The translations under genes were made by a program, and so were the position numbers. Shown one piece after another: positions 8,084-16,355 of a stretch of DNA of 31,266 nt. Location of the stretch: contig CAKZHN010000032.1 in the NCBI GenBank assembly GCA_936924235.1, positions 1 through 31,266 on the forward strand, given 5' to 3'. The notes under the pieces are model-generated. The model searched no databases. It was not told the origin of the DNA and saw nothing but the letters and a program-made list of their open reading frames with translations. Within the stretch, counting starts at the first letter, position 1. Each line of letters opens with the position of its first letter. Origin of the DNA: an uncultured Rhodoplanes sp. Lineage in GTDB: Bacteria; Pseudomonadota; Alphaproteobacteria; Rhizobiales; Xanthobacteraceae.

Positions 8084-9238
8084 ATGTTCCGCAACGCTGC
8101 CATCATCGGGGTAGGCCAGTCGGCCTACACACGGCGCCCGGAACCGGGCCAGACTGCGCTGCATTTCATGCGTGACGCGGTGGTCGCGGCGTTGAAGGAC
8201 GCGCAGCTCGACGCGAAAGACATCCAGGGCTTCGCGGTGGCGTCGTTCTCGCTGGCGCCCGACGCCGTGGTCGATCTCGCCTGGAAGCTCGGGCTGTCGC
8301 TGCGCTGGATTATGCAGGACACCAACGGCGGCTCGTCGGCCATGAACATGCTGGGCCACGCGCTACGCGGGGTGGAAGCCGGCGCCGCCGAGACCATCCT
8401 GGTGCTGGGCGGCGACGCGACGGGGCTCGCGGGCTACGCCAAGGTCGCGGCGAACTTCAACACCGTGACGCAGAAGCATTTGGCGCCACTGGGCCATGGC
8501 GGACCAAACGGCGTCTATGCGCTGGTCGCGAACCGCCAGATGAAGAAATACGGCTTGGAGAAGTCCGACTACGGCCACATCGCCGTGGCGCAACGCGAAT
8601 GGGCGGCGAAGAATCCGTATGCGGTCTATCGCGCGCCGCTCACCATGGAGGAGTATCTCGCCGCGCCCATGGTCGCCGAGCCGCTGTCGCGTTACGACTG
8701 CGTGCCGGTGATCGCGGGTGCGCAGGCGATGATCGTCGCCAATCCGGGCCGCGCACCGAAGGGCCGGCCAGGCGTGCGCGTGCGCGCCCATCGCGGCAGC
8801 TTCAACTACGACAACCAGGAGGGCGACGGGCTTGCCACCGGCATCAGCACGTTCGCGAAAGATCTCTGGCGCGATGCCCACGTGCAGCCGACCGATATCG
8901 ACCTCGCCAGCATCTACGACGACTATCCGACCATGGTGCTGGCGCAGGCCAATGACCTCGGCCTCGTTCCCGACGGCGATCTCGCGCGGTTCTGCCGTGT
9001 CACCATCGGCGAGCGGCGCTTTCCGGTGAACACCTGGGGCGGCATGCTGAGTGCCGGCCAGCCCGGCGGCTTCGCGGGAGGTCTCAACGGCATCACCGAG
9101 GCGGTGCTTCAGTTGCAGCACCGGGCCGGCGAACGGCAGGTCAAGAACGCGCGCCTCGCGGTCGCGACCGGCTACGGCATGACGATGTATCGCTATGGCG
9201 GCACGGCGGCCGCGGCAGTGTTGGAGCGCGTGGAATGA
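8084..9238 (+). CDS. Thiolase-like protein lacking the catalytic cysteine (lipid-transfer/SCP-x type)
   Basis: This is a 384-residue thiolase-fold protein of the group annotated acetyl-CoA acetyltransferase or lipid-transfer protein. The N-terminal IIGVGQSAY and the later NTWGGMLSAGQPGG are recognisable. The nucleophilic cysteine expected near residue 80 is absent (QDTNGGSSAMN), and the usual GHP becomes GQP. The only cysteines are near residues 206 and 305. Ordinary thiolysis is therefore unlikely. Known relatives lacking this cysteine, such as Ltp2 in steroid side-chain degradation, act as retro-aldolases when bound to a DUF35 protein, which is exactly the next gene. The pair overlaps by ATGA. 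Whether this one is an aldolase is inference; the substrate is unknown. Confidence 0.85.
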   Translation: MFRNAAIIGVGQSAYTRRPEPGQTALHFMRDAVVAALKDAQLDAKDIQGFAVASFSLAPDAVVDLAWKLGLSLRWIMQDTNGGSSAMNMLGHALRGVEAGAAETILVLGGDATGLAGYAKVAANFNTVTQKHLAPLGHGGPNGVYALVANRQMKKYGLEKSDYGHIAVAQREWAAKNPYAVYRAPLTMEEYLAAPMVAEPLSRYDCVPVIAGAQAMIVANPGRAPKGRPGVRVRAHRGSFNYDNQEGDGLATGISTFAKDLWRDAHVQPTDIDLASIYDDYPTMVLAQANDLGLVPDGDLARFCRVTIGERRFPVNTWGGMLSAGQPGGFAGGLNGITEAVLQLQHRAGERQVKNARLAVATGYGMTMYRYGGTAAAAVLERVE

Positions 9239-9558
9239 ACACTTCAGCAAAAGCGGGCGTGACGATCTGGCGCTGCACGAACTGCGGCACAGGCTTTTTT
9301 CCGGAGCGGCTCCTCTGCGCGCGCTGTCATGGCGACAAGTTCGAGACCGATACAGTCTCGAAGGCAACCATCGAGGAAGTCTCCGTCATCCACCACATGC
9401 TCGGGCAGGAGAACTGGCAGCCGCGGCGCATCGCCAGCGTGCTGACATCCGATGGTCAGCGCATCACGGTGGGCCTGCGCGACGAATCCCAACCCGGCGA
9501 CACCATCATGTTGTTCGAAGAGGGCACCGCGCCGTTCGGGTCAGCGGTGGCGAAGTAA
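9235..9558 (+). CDS. DUF35 Zn-ribbon/OB-fold protein, partner of the thiolase-like protein
   Basis: This is a 107-residue protein. An N-terminal rubredoxin-like zinc ribbon (C14xxC17 and C28xxC31) is followed by an OB-fold, the standard DUF35 size and order. Such proteins bind beside thiolase-fold subunits and are thought to contact the acyl-CoA. In the Ltp2 and ChsH1-ChsH2 systems the DUF35 domain is required for activity. The start codon overlaps the stop of the thiolase-like gene (9235-9238), which supports a stoichiometric complex. No gene follows it in the unit, so the operon is apparently bicistronic. Confidence 0.88.
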   Translation: MNTSAKAGVTIWRCTNCGTGFFPERLLCARCHGDKFETDTVSKATIEEVSVIHHMLGQENWQPRRIASVLTSDGQRITVGLRDESQPGDTIMLFEEGTAPFGSAVAK

Positions 9559-9684
9559 CCGCGGCGAACCGAGCTGGAATCGATCATCGCGCCAGGGGCC
9601 GATCAGCCGTTGCTTGTCGCTGACGCTCGCCTGAACACAACTTTGCAGATCGTCGGTCCGATATTTTCTCGCAAACGGTTGTCA

Positions 9685-9720
9685 GGTTTGGGCTGACCGC
9701 TCGCGGGTTTGTACTGACCG
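9685..9720. promoter_or_regulatory. Tandem direct repeat upstream of the chemoreceptor, possible operator
   Basis: GGTTTG-N2-CTGACCG occurs twice, at 9685-9699 and 9706-9720, exactly 21 bases apart, which is two turns of B-DNA. It lies about 115-150 bases before the chemoreceptor ATG. An AT-richer stretch (9725-9780), where a promoter might lie, separates them. No clean sigma-70 box pair is visible. The spacing fits a protein binding two sites on one face, but no regulator is known. The rest of 9559-9836 shows nothing I can name. Confidence 0.4.
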
Positions 9721-9836
9721 GGCGAGTAAGAAACGCTTAAGCACGACTCAATTAAACAGGCCCGGGGCGTGAAATTATCATCTGCTAGATGGCCCGCGCT
9801 TGGCTGCGCGGAGCCCACGGCATGAGAGGGGCCCCG

Positions 9837-12233
9837 ATGACATTCAATGCGCTGAAGAACCTGACCATCAAAGTCAAACTCTATAGCGGTTTCGGCGTTC
9901 TCGTTGCGCTCTGCGTCGCGCTATCCGCCTTCGCCATCATGGAATTCAATTCCATTGGCGACAACGTCGGCAAGATGTCGGCGCTGTCGGACAACGCCAT
10001 CCGCGCGTTGGAGGTCGACGAGTTCTTCGAGAAGATGCGTCGCAGTGGTCTCCGCTATGCCTACGATCACGACGAGCCGTCGTTGAAAGAGAACGGCGAG
10101 GTGGCGGCCAGCGCGATCGAGACACTGAAAGAGGCGGCGAAGGCGACTTTATCCGAAGAGCGCCGCAAAATTTACAATGGCTTGCAAGATGAAATTGCCA
10201 CTGAGCAGAAAAGCACTGCGGCATTGGCCGATGCTGTCCACCGTTCGGTGAGTGGAAAAGCGACGCTCACCCCCGCCGGAGACAAATTGACGGCGAACAC
10301 CGAAAAGCTCGTCGAACTGGTCAAGGCCGGCGGCGATCAATCGGCCATCTTTCTGGCGACGAAAATCGAATCGGATCTGCTGAAATTGCGCGTCGCCAAT
10401 TGGCGCAGCCAAGCCGTGCTGGACCCGAAAGGTCAGGCACTGGTCAAGGATACGGCCGACAAGGCACTGGCCGCTATTGCATCACTGGAAAAGGCCGACT
10501 CTGCTCAGAACGTCCGAGCGGCGATCGGTGAACTGAAAACGTCGGTCACGGAATATGCGGCGGTTGCCACCGCAACGATCGCAGCCCTGATCAGTACAAA
10601 AGACATCTATGCGAACGATCTGTCCCCAAAAGTCCGTAACTCGCAGGGGACCATCATCAAGGCCAAGAATCAGTTGCTGCAAGACTTCGGCAACACCCGC
10701 ACATTCGTCAGCGCATCGATCGCGAGCACGGTGACGCTTCAGACCGCCGTGGCCGGGGTGGTGGTGCTGTTCGCGGGCGTCATGGCCTGGCTGATCAGCC
10801 GCGGCATCTCCAACCCGATCCGCGCCTTGACGGCCGGCATGCGCGAGCTTGCGGCGGGCAACTTTGGCGTCGTGTTGGCCGGCCTCGGCCGCAAGGATGA
10901 GATCGGTGACATCGCCGGAGCCGTCGAGGAATTCAAGGTCAAGGCCGCCGAAAAGGCCCAGCGCGACGCGGAGGAAAAGGCCGAGCAGGAGAAGATCGCC
11001 GCCGCCGACCGTGAAGCCGCGTCGCAGAAGATGGCCGCCGAGTTCGAAGCCGCGGTGGGCGGCATTGTGCAGGCGGCGGTGGCCGGCGACTTCTCGCAGC
11101 GCGTCGACCTCACTGGCAAGACCGGGCTGGTGCTCAATGTCGGCACCTCGCTGAACTCGCTGTGCCAGAACGTCGCCGGAGCGCTCGACGATCTCATCGA
11201 GATGCTCAATTCGCTGGCCGAAGGCGATCTGACCAAGCGCATCACGGCTCACTACGAGGGGAATTTTGCGCAGCTGAAAGACAACGCAAACAAGACCGCG
11301 GAGCGGATCGGCTCGACCATCGCCGAGATCAAGACCGCGACGCGCGAGGTGACCAACGCCTCGACCGAGATCACCACGAGCACCACCGATCTCTCCCAGC
11401 GCACCGAGGAGCAGGCCGCAAGCCTGGAGCAGACCTCGTCCTCGATGGAAGAGATCGCCGCGACGGTGAAGAAGAACGCGGAGAATGCGCAGCAGGTCAA
11501 TCAGGCGGCCAGCACCACCCGCGACGTGGCGGTGCGCGGCAGCGAAGTGGTGGCTTCGGCGGTCACCGCGATGGCGAAGATCGAGGAGTCGTCCGGCAAG
11601 ATTTCCGACATCATCGGCGTGATCGACGAGATCGCGCGGCAGACCAACCTGCTGGCGCTCAACGCCGCGGTGGAGGCGGCCCGCGCCGGCGAAGCCGGGC
11701 GCGGCTTCGCCGTGGTGGCGTCGGAGGTGCGGAGCCTCGCGCAGCGCTCCGCGCAGGCGGCTAAAGACATCAAGGACCTCATCACTGACAGCACCGGTTT
11801 GGTCAAGGAAGGCGTCGACCTGGTCAACCGGGCCGGCACCTCGCTCGACGAGATCGTCGGCTCGATCAAGAAGGTTGCGGACGTGGTCGCCGACATCGCC
11901 GCAGCCAGCGCCGAGCAGTCCTCCGGCATCGAGCAGGTCAACAAAGCGCTGACCCAGATGGACGAGGTCACGCAGCAGAACTCGGCTCTGGTCGAGGAGA
12001 ACGCCGCGACCGCAAGGACGCTCGAGCAGCAGGCCAAGGCGATGGACGACCGCGTCGCCTTCTTCCGCGTCGAGGAAGGCGCGGCAAGTGGCTCAGCTGC
12101 GCGCGCGACAACAGCAACGTCGGTGCAGGCAAAGGCCAAGCCCGCACGGCAAGGCGGCCGGGCGTCGGTCGGCCATCCGCCAGTGGCAGGCAACACCGCG
12201 CTGAAGATCGATGCGGATTGGCAGGAATTCTGA
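9837..12233 (+). CDS. Methyl-accepting chemotaxis protein
   Basis: This is a 798-residue transmembrane chemoreceptor. TM1 is near residues 13-34, followed by a mainly helical periplasmic domain of about 265 residues and TM2 near 300-324. A HAMP domain begins SRGISNPIRALTAGM. A charged Ala/Lys/Glu coiled segment and a second HAMP-like stretch (SLAEGDLTKRI) come next. The cytoplasmic signalling hairpin has its conserved tip around 613-640 (ARAGEAGRGFAVVASEVR), with Glu/Gln-rich methylation helices on either side. The protein ends in DWQEF, an xWxxF pentapeptide that binds CheR/CheB. The ectodomain length would suit a helical bimodular (HBM) sensor of organic acids, which is a guess. ATG 9837 was chosen over an upstream frame from 9789 because GAGAGGGG precedes it and TM1 follows at once. 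Confidence 0.95.
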   Translation: MTFNALKNLTIKVKLYSGFGVLVALCVALSAFAIMEFNSIGDNVGKMSALSDNAIRALEVDEFFEKMRRSGLRYAYDHDEPSLKENGEVAASAIETLKEAAKATLSEERRKIYNGLQDEIATEQKSTAALADAVHRSVSGKATLTPAGDKLTANTEKLVELVKAGGDQSAIFLATKIESDLLKLRVANWRSQAVLDPKGQALVKDTADKALAAIASLEKADSAQNVRAAIGELKTSVTEYAAVATATIAALISTKDIYANDLSPKVRNSQGTIIKAKNQLLQDFGNTRTFVSASIASTVTLQTAVAGVVVLFAGVMAWLISRGISNPIRALTAGMRELAAGNFGVVLAGLGRKDEIGDIAGAVEEFKVKAAEKAQRDAEEKAEQEKIAAADREAASQKMAAEFEAAVGGIVQAAVAGDFSQRVDLTGKTGLVLNVGTSLNSLCQNVAGALDDLIEMLNSLAEGDLTKRITAHYEGNFAQLKDNANKTAERIGSTIAEIKTATREVTNASTEITTSTTDLSQRTEEQAASLEQTSSSMEEIAATVKKNAENAQQVNQAASTTRDVAVRGSEVVASAVTAMAKIEESSGKISDIIGVIDEIARQTNLLALNAAVEAARAGEAGRGFAVVASEVRSLAQRSAQAAKDIKDLITDSTGLVKEGVDLVNRAGTSLDEIVGSIKKVADVVADIAAASAEQSSGIEQVNKALTQMDEVTQQNSALVEENAATARTLEQQAKAMDDRVAFFRVEEGAASGSAARATTATSVQAKAKPARQGGRASVGHPPVAGNTALKIDADWQEF

Positions 12234-12243
12234 GCAAGCGGGG

Positions 12244-12275
12244 ACCGCTGCCCTTTCCGATGAAAGGGCAGCGGT
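12244..12275. terminator. Terminator hairpin between convergent genes
   Basis: A 14-bp perfect stem (12244-12257 with 12262-12275) closes a CGAT loop. It lies 10 bases after the chemoreceptor stop and 10 before the stop of the convergent small secreted protein gene. The T-tract is weak on both sides (TACCTTA on the + strand), but stem strength and position argue for a bidirectional terminator. Confidence 0.75.
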
Positions 12276-12285
12276 ACCTTAAGCG

Positions 12286-12729
12286 CTACTGCATCGTAAT
12301 CGACACGCCGCCGAGATTGAGGTTGGCCTCGAGGCCGACCTTGACGGCACGCACGTCGAGGATCACGCCCTTTTCATTCTGCAGCCGCGCGGAGCCCGCG
12401 CCGCCGACCACGGCGATGCCGGCGCCGACCGCCGAATAAGTGCCAACGATGTCGGACGCCTGCCGCATGTTGTGGGCAACGCCACGCACGTCGGTCGCGG
12501 AAGCGCCGATGGTGCCGATCCTGACGCCGCCGATGCTGAGCCGATAGGTCTTGCCCTTGAAGCGCAGGACTCCCGAACCGCCGCCGACGCCGACGATGAA
12601 GCCGGCGCTGCCAACCGAGAAGCGCACGGCGCCATTCTCCGCATAGGACGGCGTGGACACGCTGCTCAGCATGACCGCGCCGGTGATCAAGGCCGCACCG
12701 ATCTTGGACGCACGAACGATATTGAACAT
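12286..12729 (-). CDS. Small secreted protein of unknown function
   Basis: This is a 147-residue precursor. A classical signal peptide (residues 1 to about 30) has a hydrophobic core ALITGAVMLSS and a likely signal peptidase I site after PSYA. The mature part of about 117 residues is Gly/Val-rich, with short beta-like repeats and no cysteine, so it probably folds as a small periplasmic beta protein. I do not recognise the family with confidence; DUF1134/EipA-like envelope proteins are one possibility. ATG at 12729 is preferred over TTG at 12732 because GGGAGG sits about 5 bases before it. It appears monocistronic. The gap 12730-12968 shows no further gene. Confidence 0.75.
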   Translation of the reverse strand: MFNIVRASKIGAALITGAVMLSSVSTPSYAENGAVRFSVGSAGFIVGVGGGSGVLRFKGKTYRLSIGGVRIGTIGASATDVRGVAHNMRQASDIVGTYSAVGAGIAVVGGAGSARLQNEKGVILDVRAVKVGLEANLNLGGVSITMQ

Positions 12730-12968
12730 CAAGGCCTCCCTGTTCGCTCTTTATTCGAAGTGCATGACTGTCGTCGGAGAGCTGACGGCGAGCGTTGCCG
12801 TCCCAGCCGAGTGAGTTCACCACGCCGGCCGGGCGATGTCAGCCCACAACGGCGGCGCGGGGCATTGGTTCTTGGTATAGTTCCGGACGGAACGTTTCTG
12901 CCGGCTCCGCCAAATACCACCGGGCTCGGTGGCCACCGGCCACTCGCGAAAACCGCGGGAGCCTCTTG

Positions 12969-13853
12969 TCAGCTGGCCTTCTTCAGCGCCGCGGCCTCGT
13001 CGAGCACGCGCCGTGCCGCATTGGCCATCGCGACGTCGATCATCTTGCCGTCGACCGTGGTCGAAGCGCTGCCCTGGGCCAGTGCCTTGTCGAAGGCCTC
13101 GAGCACGCGGGTGTAGTAGTCGAGTTCTTTCTGGCTCGGTGCGTAGAGCCGGTTGCACGGCTCGATCTGCGACGGATGGATCAGCTTCCGCCCGCGATAG
13201 CCGAGCCGGCGCGACAGCGCGGTGTCCTTCTCGAAGCCCTCCGGGTCGCGCACGTTGGAGAATACCCCGTCGAGCGGCGAGTCGAAGCGCGCGGCGCGGG
13301 CGCAGAGCAGCGTATGGCAACGCGCATGCATCATCTCCGGCCCTTCGATCGACCAGACACAGCCGAGGTCGGTGTTGAGATCGCCGTCCTGCGCACCGCC
13401 GAAGGTCAGCGAGGCGACGCGGGCCGCGCCCTTCGCCATGTCGTAGCCGTTGAGCACGCCGAGCGCGCTTTCGATCGAGAGAATGAGCTTGGTCGAACCG
13501 GCCGCCAGCCCGCGCGCCTTCTCCAAAGCGGCGATCATGCCGTCCCAGCGCATCACCTCGTCGCGCGTCTCGACCTTGGGCAGGAACACCCCGGCGATGC
13601 CTTTGACGCCGATCACCGCGTCGAGGTCGGCCTCGGCCATGCCGGTCTCGATGCCGTTGGTGCGCACCCAGACCCGGCCGCCTTCGATCTTCGGGGCATA
13701 GGCCTTCACGCCGGCACGGGCGTTGTCCTTCTCGGGTATCGGCACGGAATCCTCGAGGTCGAAGATGAAGGCGTCGGACGGAAGCCCCGTCGCCTTTTCG
13801 AGAAATTTTTCGCGGTTGGCCGGGACGTAGAGAAAGCTGCGGGGCAAGGGCAT
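12969..13853 (-). CDS. CoA ester lyase, CitE-like (HpcH/HpaI superfamily)
   Basis: This is a 294-residue TIM-barrel lyase. The N-terminal RSFLYVPANRE is the family hallmark. R64 (VRTN), E128 (SIES) and D158 (in GAQDGDLNTDLG) match the residues that hold Mg2+ and the carboxylate of malyl- or citramalyl-CoA. The family cleaves (S)-malyl-CoA to acetyl-CoA and glyoxylate, or citramalyl-CoA to acetyl-CoA and pyruvate. Stand-alone CitE-like proteins outside the citrate lyase operon usually do this rather than citrate cleavage. It lies 12 bases after the CoA-transferase stop, so the transferase probably supplies its CoA ester. Confidence 0.9.
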   Translation of the reverse strand: MPLPRSFLYVPANREKFLEKATGLPSDAFIFDLEDSVPIPEKDNARAGVKAYAPKIEGGRVWVRTNGIETGMAEADLDAVIGVKGIAGVFLPKVETRDEVMRWDGMIAALEKARGLAAGSTKLILSIESALGVLNGYDMAKGAARVASLTFGGAQDGDLNTDLGCVWSIEGPEMMHARCHTLLCARAARFDSPLDGVFSNVRDPEGFEKDTALSRRLGYRGRKLIHPSQIEPCNRLYAPSQKELDYYTRVLEAFDKALAQGSASTTVDGKMIDVAMANAARRVLDEAAALKKAS

Positions 13854-13865
13854 GGGAAGTCCGGA

Positions 13866-15092
13866 TTACTCTGCTGCGGTCATCTTGGGTTGGGCGGGCG
13901 TGGCGAGCCTGGTGACGCCCGACGCGACCAGTGCGTCGATCGCCGAGCGATCATAGCCGAGCTCGGTGAGGATCGCCTGCGAATGCTCGCCGAGCATCGG
14001 CGAGGGTCGCGGCACGCCCGGGCCGTCGTGATCGAGCAGCACCGGGTTGCGCGTCACCTTCATGGTGCCGAGCCGCGGATGCTCGACAGTGTTGACGACG
14101 TTGCGCGCTACGATCTGCGGATGCTCGAACACCTCCTTGAAGTTGTTCACCTTGGCGCAGGGCACGCCGACCTTCATCAGCTCGGCTTCGAGCTTGTCGG
14201 AATGCATGGCGCGGATCGCGGGCTCGACGAGAGCGAGCAGTGGCGTCTCGTTGGCTTTGCGCTCCGCATAGGTCTTGAAGCGCGGATCGCTCAGGTGCTG
14301 CTCAAGCCCGATCACCTGCATGAACTTCTCGAACAGCATGTTGTTCGGCGTGCCGACCGCGACGTAGCGGCGGTCGCTGGTCTCGAACAACTGGTACGGC
14401 GCGGTGAGGCGATGCTTGTTGCCCATCGGCTGCGGCACCTGGCCGGTTTCGAGATATTCCGCCGCCTCCCAGGCGGCCGCAGCGATGGATGCCTCCACGA
14501 GTGACACGTCGGCAATGCGGCCTTCGCCGGTGCGCCCGGCGCCGACAAGGCTCGCCAGCGTCGCATAGGTCGCAAACAGCGCGCCGAACACGTCGGCGGT
14601 CTGCACGCCCGGCCGCACCGGCATCTGGCCGGGCTCGCCGGTCACCGACAGCGGACCGGAGAACGCCTCGATGATCAGGTTCACTCCGGCGCGCCTGCGG
14701 TCCGGCCCGGTCTGACCGAAGCCCGACACCGAGGTGTAGACGATCTTCGGGTTGACGGCTTTGAGATGCTCGGCGCCGAGTCCCATCTTTTCCAGCGCGC
14801 CCGGTCGATTGGCCTCGACGAACACGTCCGACTTTGCGGCGAGCCTGCGCATGATCTCCTGCGCCTCGGGGCGCTTGAGATCGAGCACCAGGCTTCGCTT
14901 GTTGCGGTTGAGCGCTGTGAAGCTCACGCTCTCGCCGTTCCGGATCGGCGGTGTGGCGCGGCCCATGTCGCCCTGCGGCGGCTCGATCTTCACCACGTCG
15001 GCGCCCATGTCGGCGAGCAGCGTGCCGCATAAGGGCCCGGCGATGAAATTGGCGAGTTCGATGACGCGGATCCCTTCGAGCGGCTTGGCCAT
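13866..15092 (-). CDS. CaiB/BaiF (class III) CoA-transferase
   Basis: This is a 408-residue family III CoA-transferase. The N-terminal LEGIRVIELANFIAGP and the GADVVKIEPP segment are typical. D167 in QTADVFG is the expected catalytic aspartate that forms the mixed anhydride. These enzymes move CoA from succinyl-CoA or another donor onto a carboxylate without free CoA. The neighbours are a Bug solute-binding protein upstream and a CitE-like lyase downstream, which fits activation of an imported hydroxy-dicarboxylate such as malate or citramalate. That substrate is inferred from context only. It starts at ATG and has 33 bases between it and the Bug gene stop. Confidence 0.93.
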   Translation of the reverse strand: MAKPLEGIRVIELANFIAGPLCGTLLADMGADVVKIEPPQGDMGRATPPIRNGESVSFTALNRNKRSLVLDLKRPEAQEIMRRLAAKSDVFVEANRPGALEKMGLGAEHLKAVNPKIVYTSVSGFGQTGPDRRRAGVNLIIEAFSGPLSVTGEPGQMPVRPGVQTADVFGALFATYATLASLVGAGRTGEGRIADVSLVEASIAAAAWEAAEYLETGQVPQPMGNKHRLTAPYQLFETSDRRYVAVGTPNNMLFEKFMQVIGLEQHLSDPRFKTYAERKANETPLLALVEPAIRAMHSDKLEAELMKVGVPCAKVNNFKEVFEHPQIVARNVVNTVEHPRLGTMKVTRNPVLLDHDGPGVPRPSPMLGEHSQAILTELGYDRSAIDALVASGVTRLATPAQPKMTAAE

Positions 15093-15125
15093 TTCCGTTT
15101 CCGTATTGCTTTCAGTGCGGCGCCA

Positions 15126-16091
15126 TCATTGAATTTTCAGCCCGGCCTTGTCGATGATTTCCTTGAACATCGGAACCTCGCGCTCGATGCGCTTGCGGAA
15201 CACCTCGGGGCCTTCGGCCACCACCGGCAGGCCGATCTTGTCGAACTTCTCCTTCATGTCCGGCCTGGCTAGGATGATGGTCAGCTCCTTCACCAGCCGG
15301 TCGACCACCGGCTGCGGCGTGCCGGCCACCGCATAGACGGCCTGGAACGTATCGGAGTCGGCGTCCTTGATGCCGAGTTCCTCCAAGGTCGGTACGTCGG
15401 GCAGCGGCGCCCAGCGCTTCTTTGCCGTGACCGCGATGGGCCGCACCTTGCCGCCGTCGATGATGCCCTGCACCGAGCCGATGTTCGCGGTATAGAGGTC
15501 GACTTGGCCCGCCAGCACCGCATTGGTCGCGGGGCCCGCGCCGGGGAACGGGATGTGCTGCATCTCGATGCCGGTGCGGAGCTTCAGAAGCTCGCCGGCG
15601 AGCTGCGGCGTGGTGCCGGCGCCGGGGCTGGTCCAGTTCATCTTGCCGCCGGCGGCCTTGGCCTTCGCGATGAACTCTTTCATCGACTTGATCTCGGATT
15701 GCGCCGGCACCACGAACACGTTCGGCGACGCGCCCATCACCATCACCGGGACGAAGTCCTTTAGCGGGTCGTAGGCGGCCTGGGCGTAGAGGCTCGGGTT
15801 CACCACATAGGCGCTGGAGCAGACCAGCAGCGTATAGCCGTCGGCGGGAAGCCGCTTCACCGCGGCGATCGCGATGTTGCCGCCGGCGCCGCCGCGGTTC
15901 TCGATCACCACCGGCTTGCCGAGCGCCTCGCCGAGCGGGACGCTGATCAGGCGCGCCGCGATGTCGGTGCCGCCGCCGGCCGGGAAGCACACCACCATGG
16001 TGATCTGCTTGTCGGGGTATTCGGCGCGCGCCGGGCCGAACGCGAGGCACAGGCCGAACAGTGCGAGCAGCAACGGCCGCAGCTTGAACAT
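15126..16091 (-). CDS. Bug/TctC-family solute-binding protein
   Basis: This is a 321-residue periplasmic binding protein of the tripartite tricarboxylate transporter (TTT) family. The Sec signal peptide is residues 1 to about 23, cleaved after ARA. The mature protein opens with YPDKQITMVVCFPAGGGTD, the Bug hallmark whose first loop holds the ligand carboxylate. It also has ENRGGAGGNIA and the LPDVPTLEELG region. No TctA/TctB permease genes occur in the window, so it is an orphan Bug protein, as is common in these bacteria. GGGAGG lies 6 bases before the ATG. It heads the unit with the CoA-transferase and the lyase. Confidence 0.93.
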   Translation of the reverse strand: MFKLRPLLLALFGLCLAFGPARAEYPDKQITMVVCFPAGGGTDIAARLISVPLGEALGKPVVIENRGGAGGNIAIAAVKRLPADGYTLLVCSSAYVVNPSLYAQAAYDPLKDFVPVMVMGASPNVFVVPAQSEIKSMKEFIAKAKAAGGKMNWTSPGAGTTPQLAGELLKLRTGIEMQHIPFPGAGPATNAVLAGQVDLYTANIGSVQGIIDGGKVRPIAVTAKKRWAPLPDVPTLEELGIKDADSDTFQAVYAVAGTPQPVVDRLVKELTIILARPDMKEKFDKIGLPVVAEGPEVFRKRIEREVPMFKEIIDKAGLKIQ

Positions 16092-16154
16092 TCCATCCTC
16101 CCAAGATTTTAGTGCTTTTATTTGCGGGTGAGTATGGCAGTCCGAGTTGACGCT

Positions 16155-16257
16155 GTCATTCCGGGGCGCGAGCGCAGCGAGCGAACCCGGAATCCATAAC
16201 CACGGCTGCGGAGCATGGATTCCGGGTTCGCGCCTTTCGGCGCGCCCCGGAATGACG
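16155..16257. repeat. Palindromic intergenic repeat (REP-like, family B)
   Basis: This is a sibling of the 1898-1998 element, with the same GTCATTCCGGGGCGCG end and a matching GCGCCCCGGAATGAC end, and internal CCGGAATCCAT and ATGGATTCCGG blocks. It sits inside the divergent gap between the Bug gene and the flavin monooxygenase gene, so the upstream regions of both transcripts flank it. Confidence 0.85.
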
Positions 16258-16355
16258 CTGTGGCGCTAGCCCGCGTCCTTACATACGATGTGCCATCCTC
16301 AGCCGGGGGCAGGCATGACACAGCGGGCGTTTGTTGATTTGCACGGCGGTGCGGC

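Noticed and set aside
8084..9238. Call as acetyl-CoA acetyltransferase
   Set aside because: The nucleophilic cysteine and the GHP motif are missing, so the usual thiolase reaction is not supported.
9603..9818. 71-codon minus-strand frame in the gap before the chemoreceptor
   Set aside because: It has no ribosome site or family features, and it covers the direct repeats and the likely promoter region.
12727..12732. TTG start for the small secreted protein
   Set aside because: ATG follows directly, with GGGAGG at better spacing, so TTG is unlikely to be used.
12795..14504. 569-codon plus-strand frame opposite the lyase and CoA-transferase
   Set aside because: It spans two real minus-strand genes and their gap and shows no recognisable domain.
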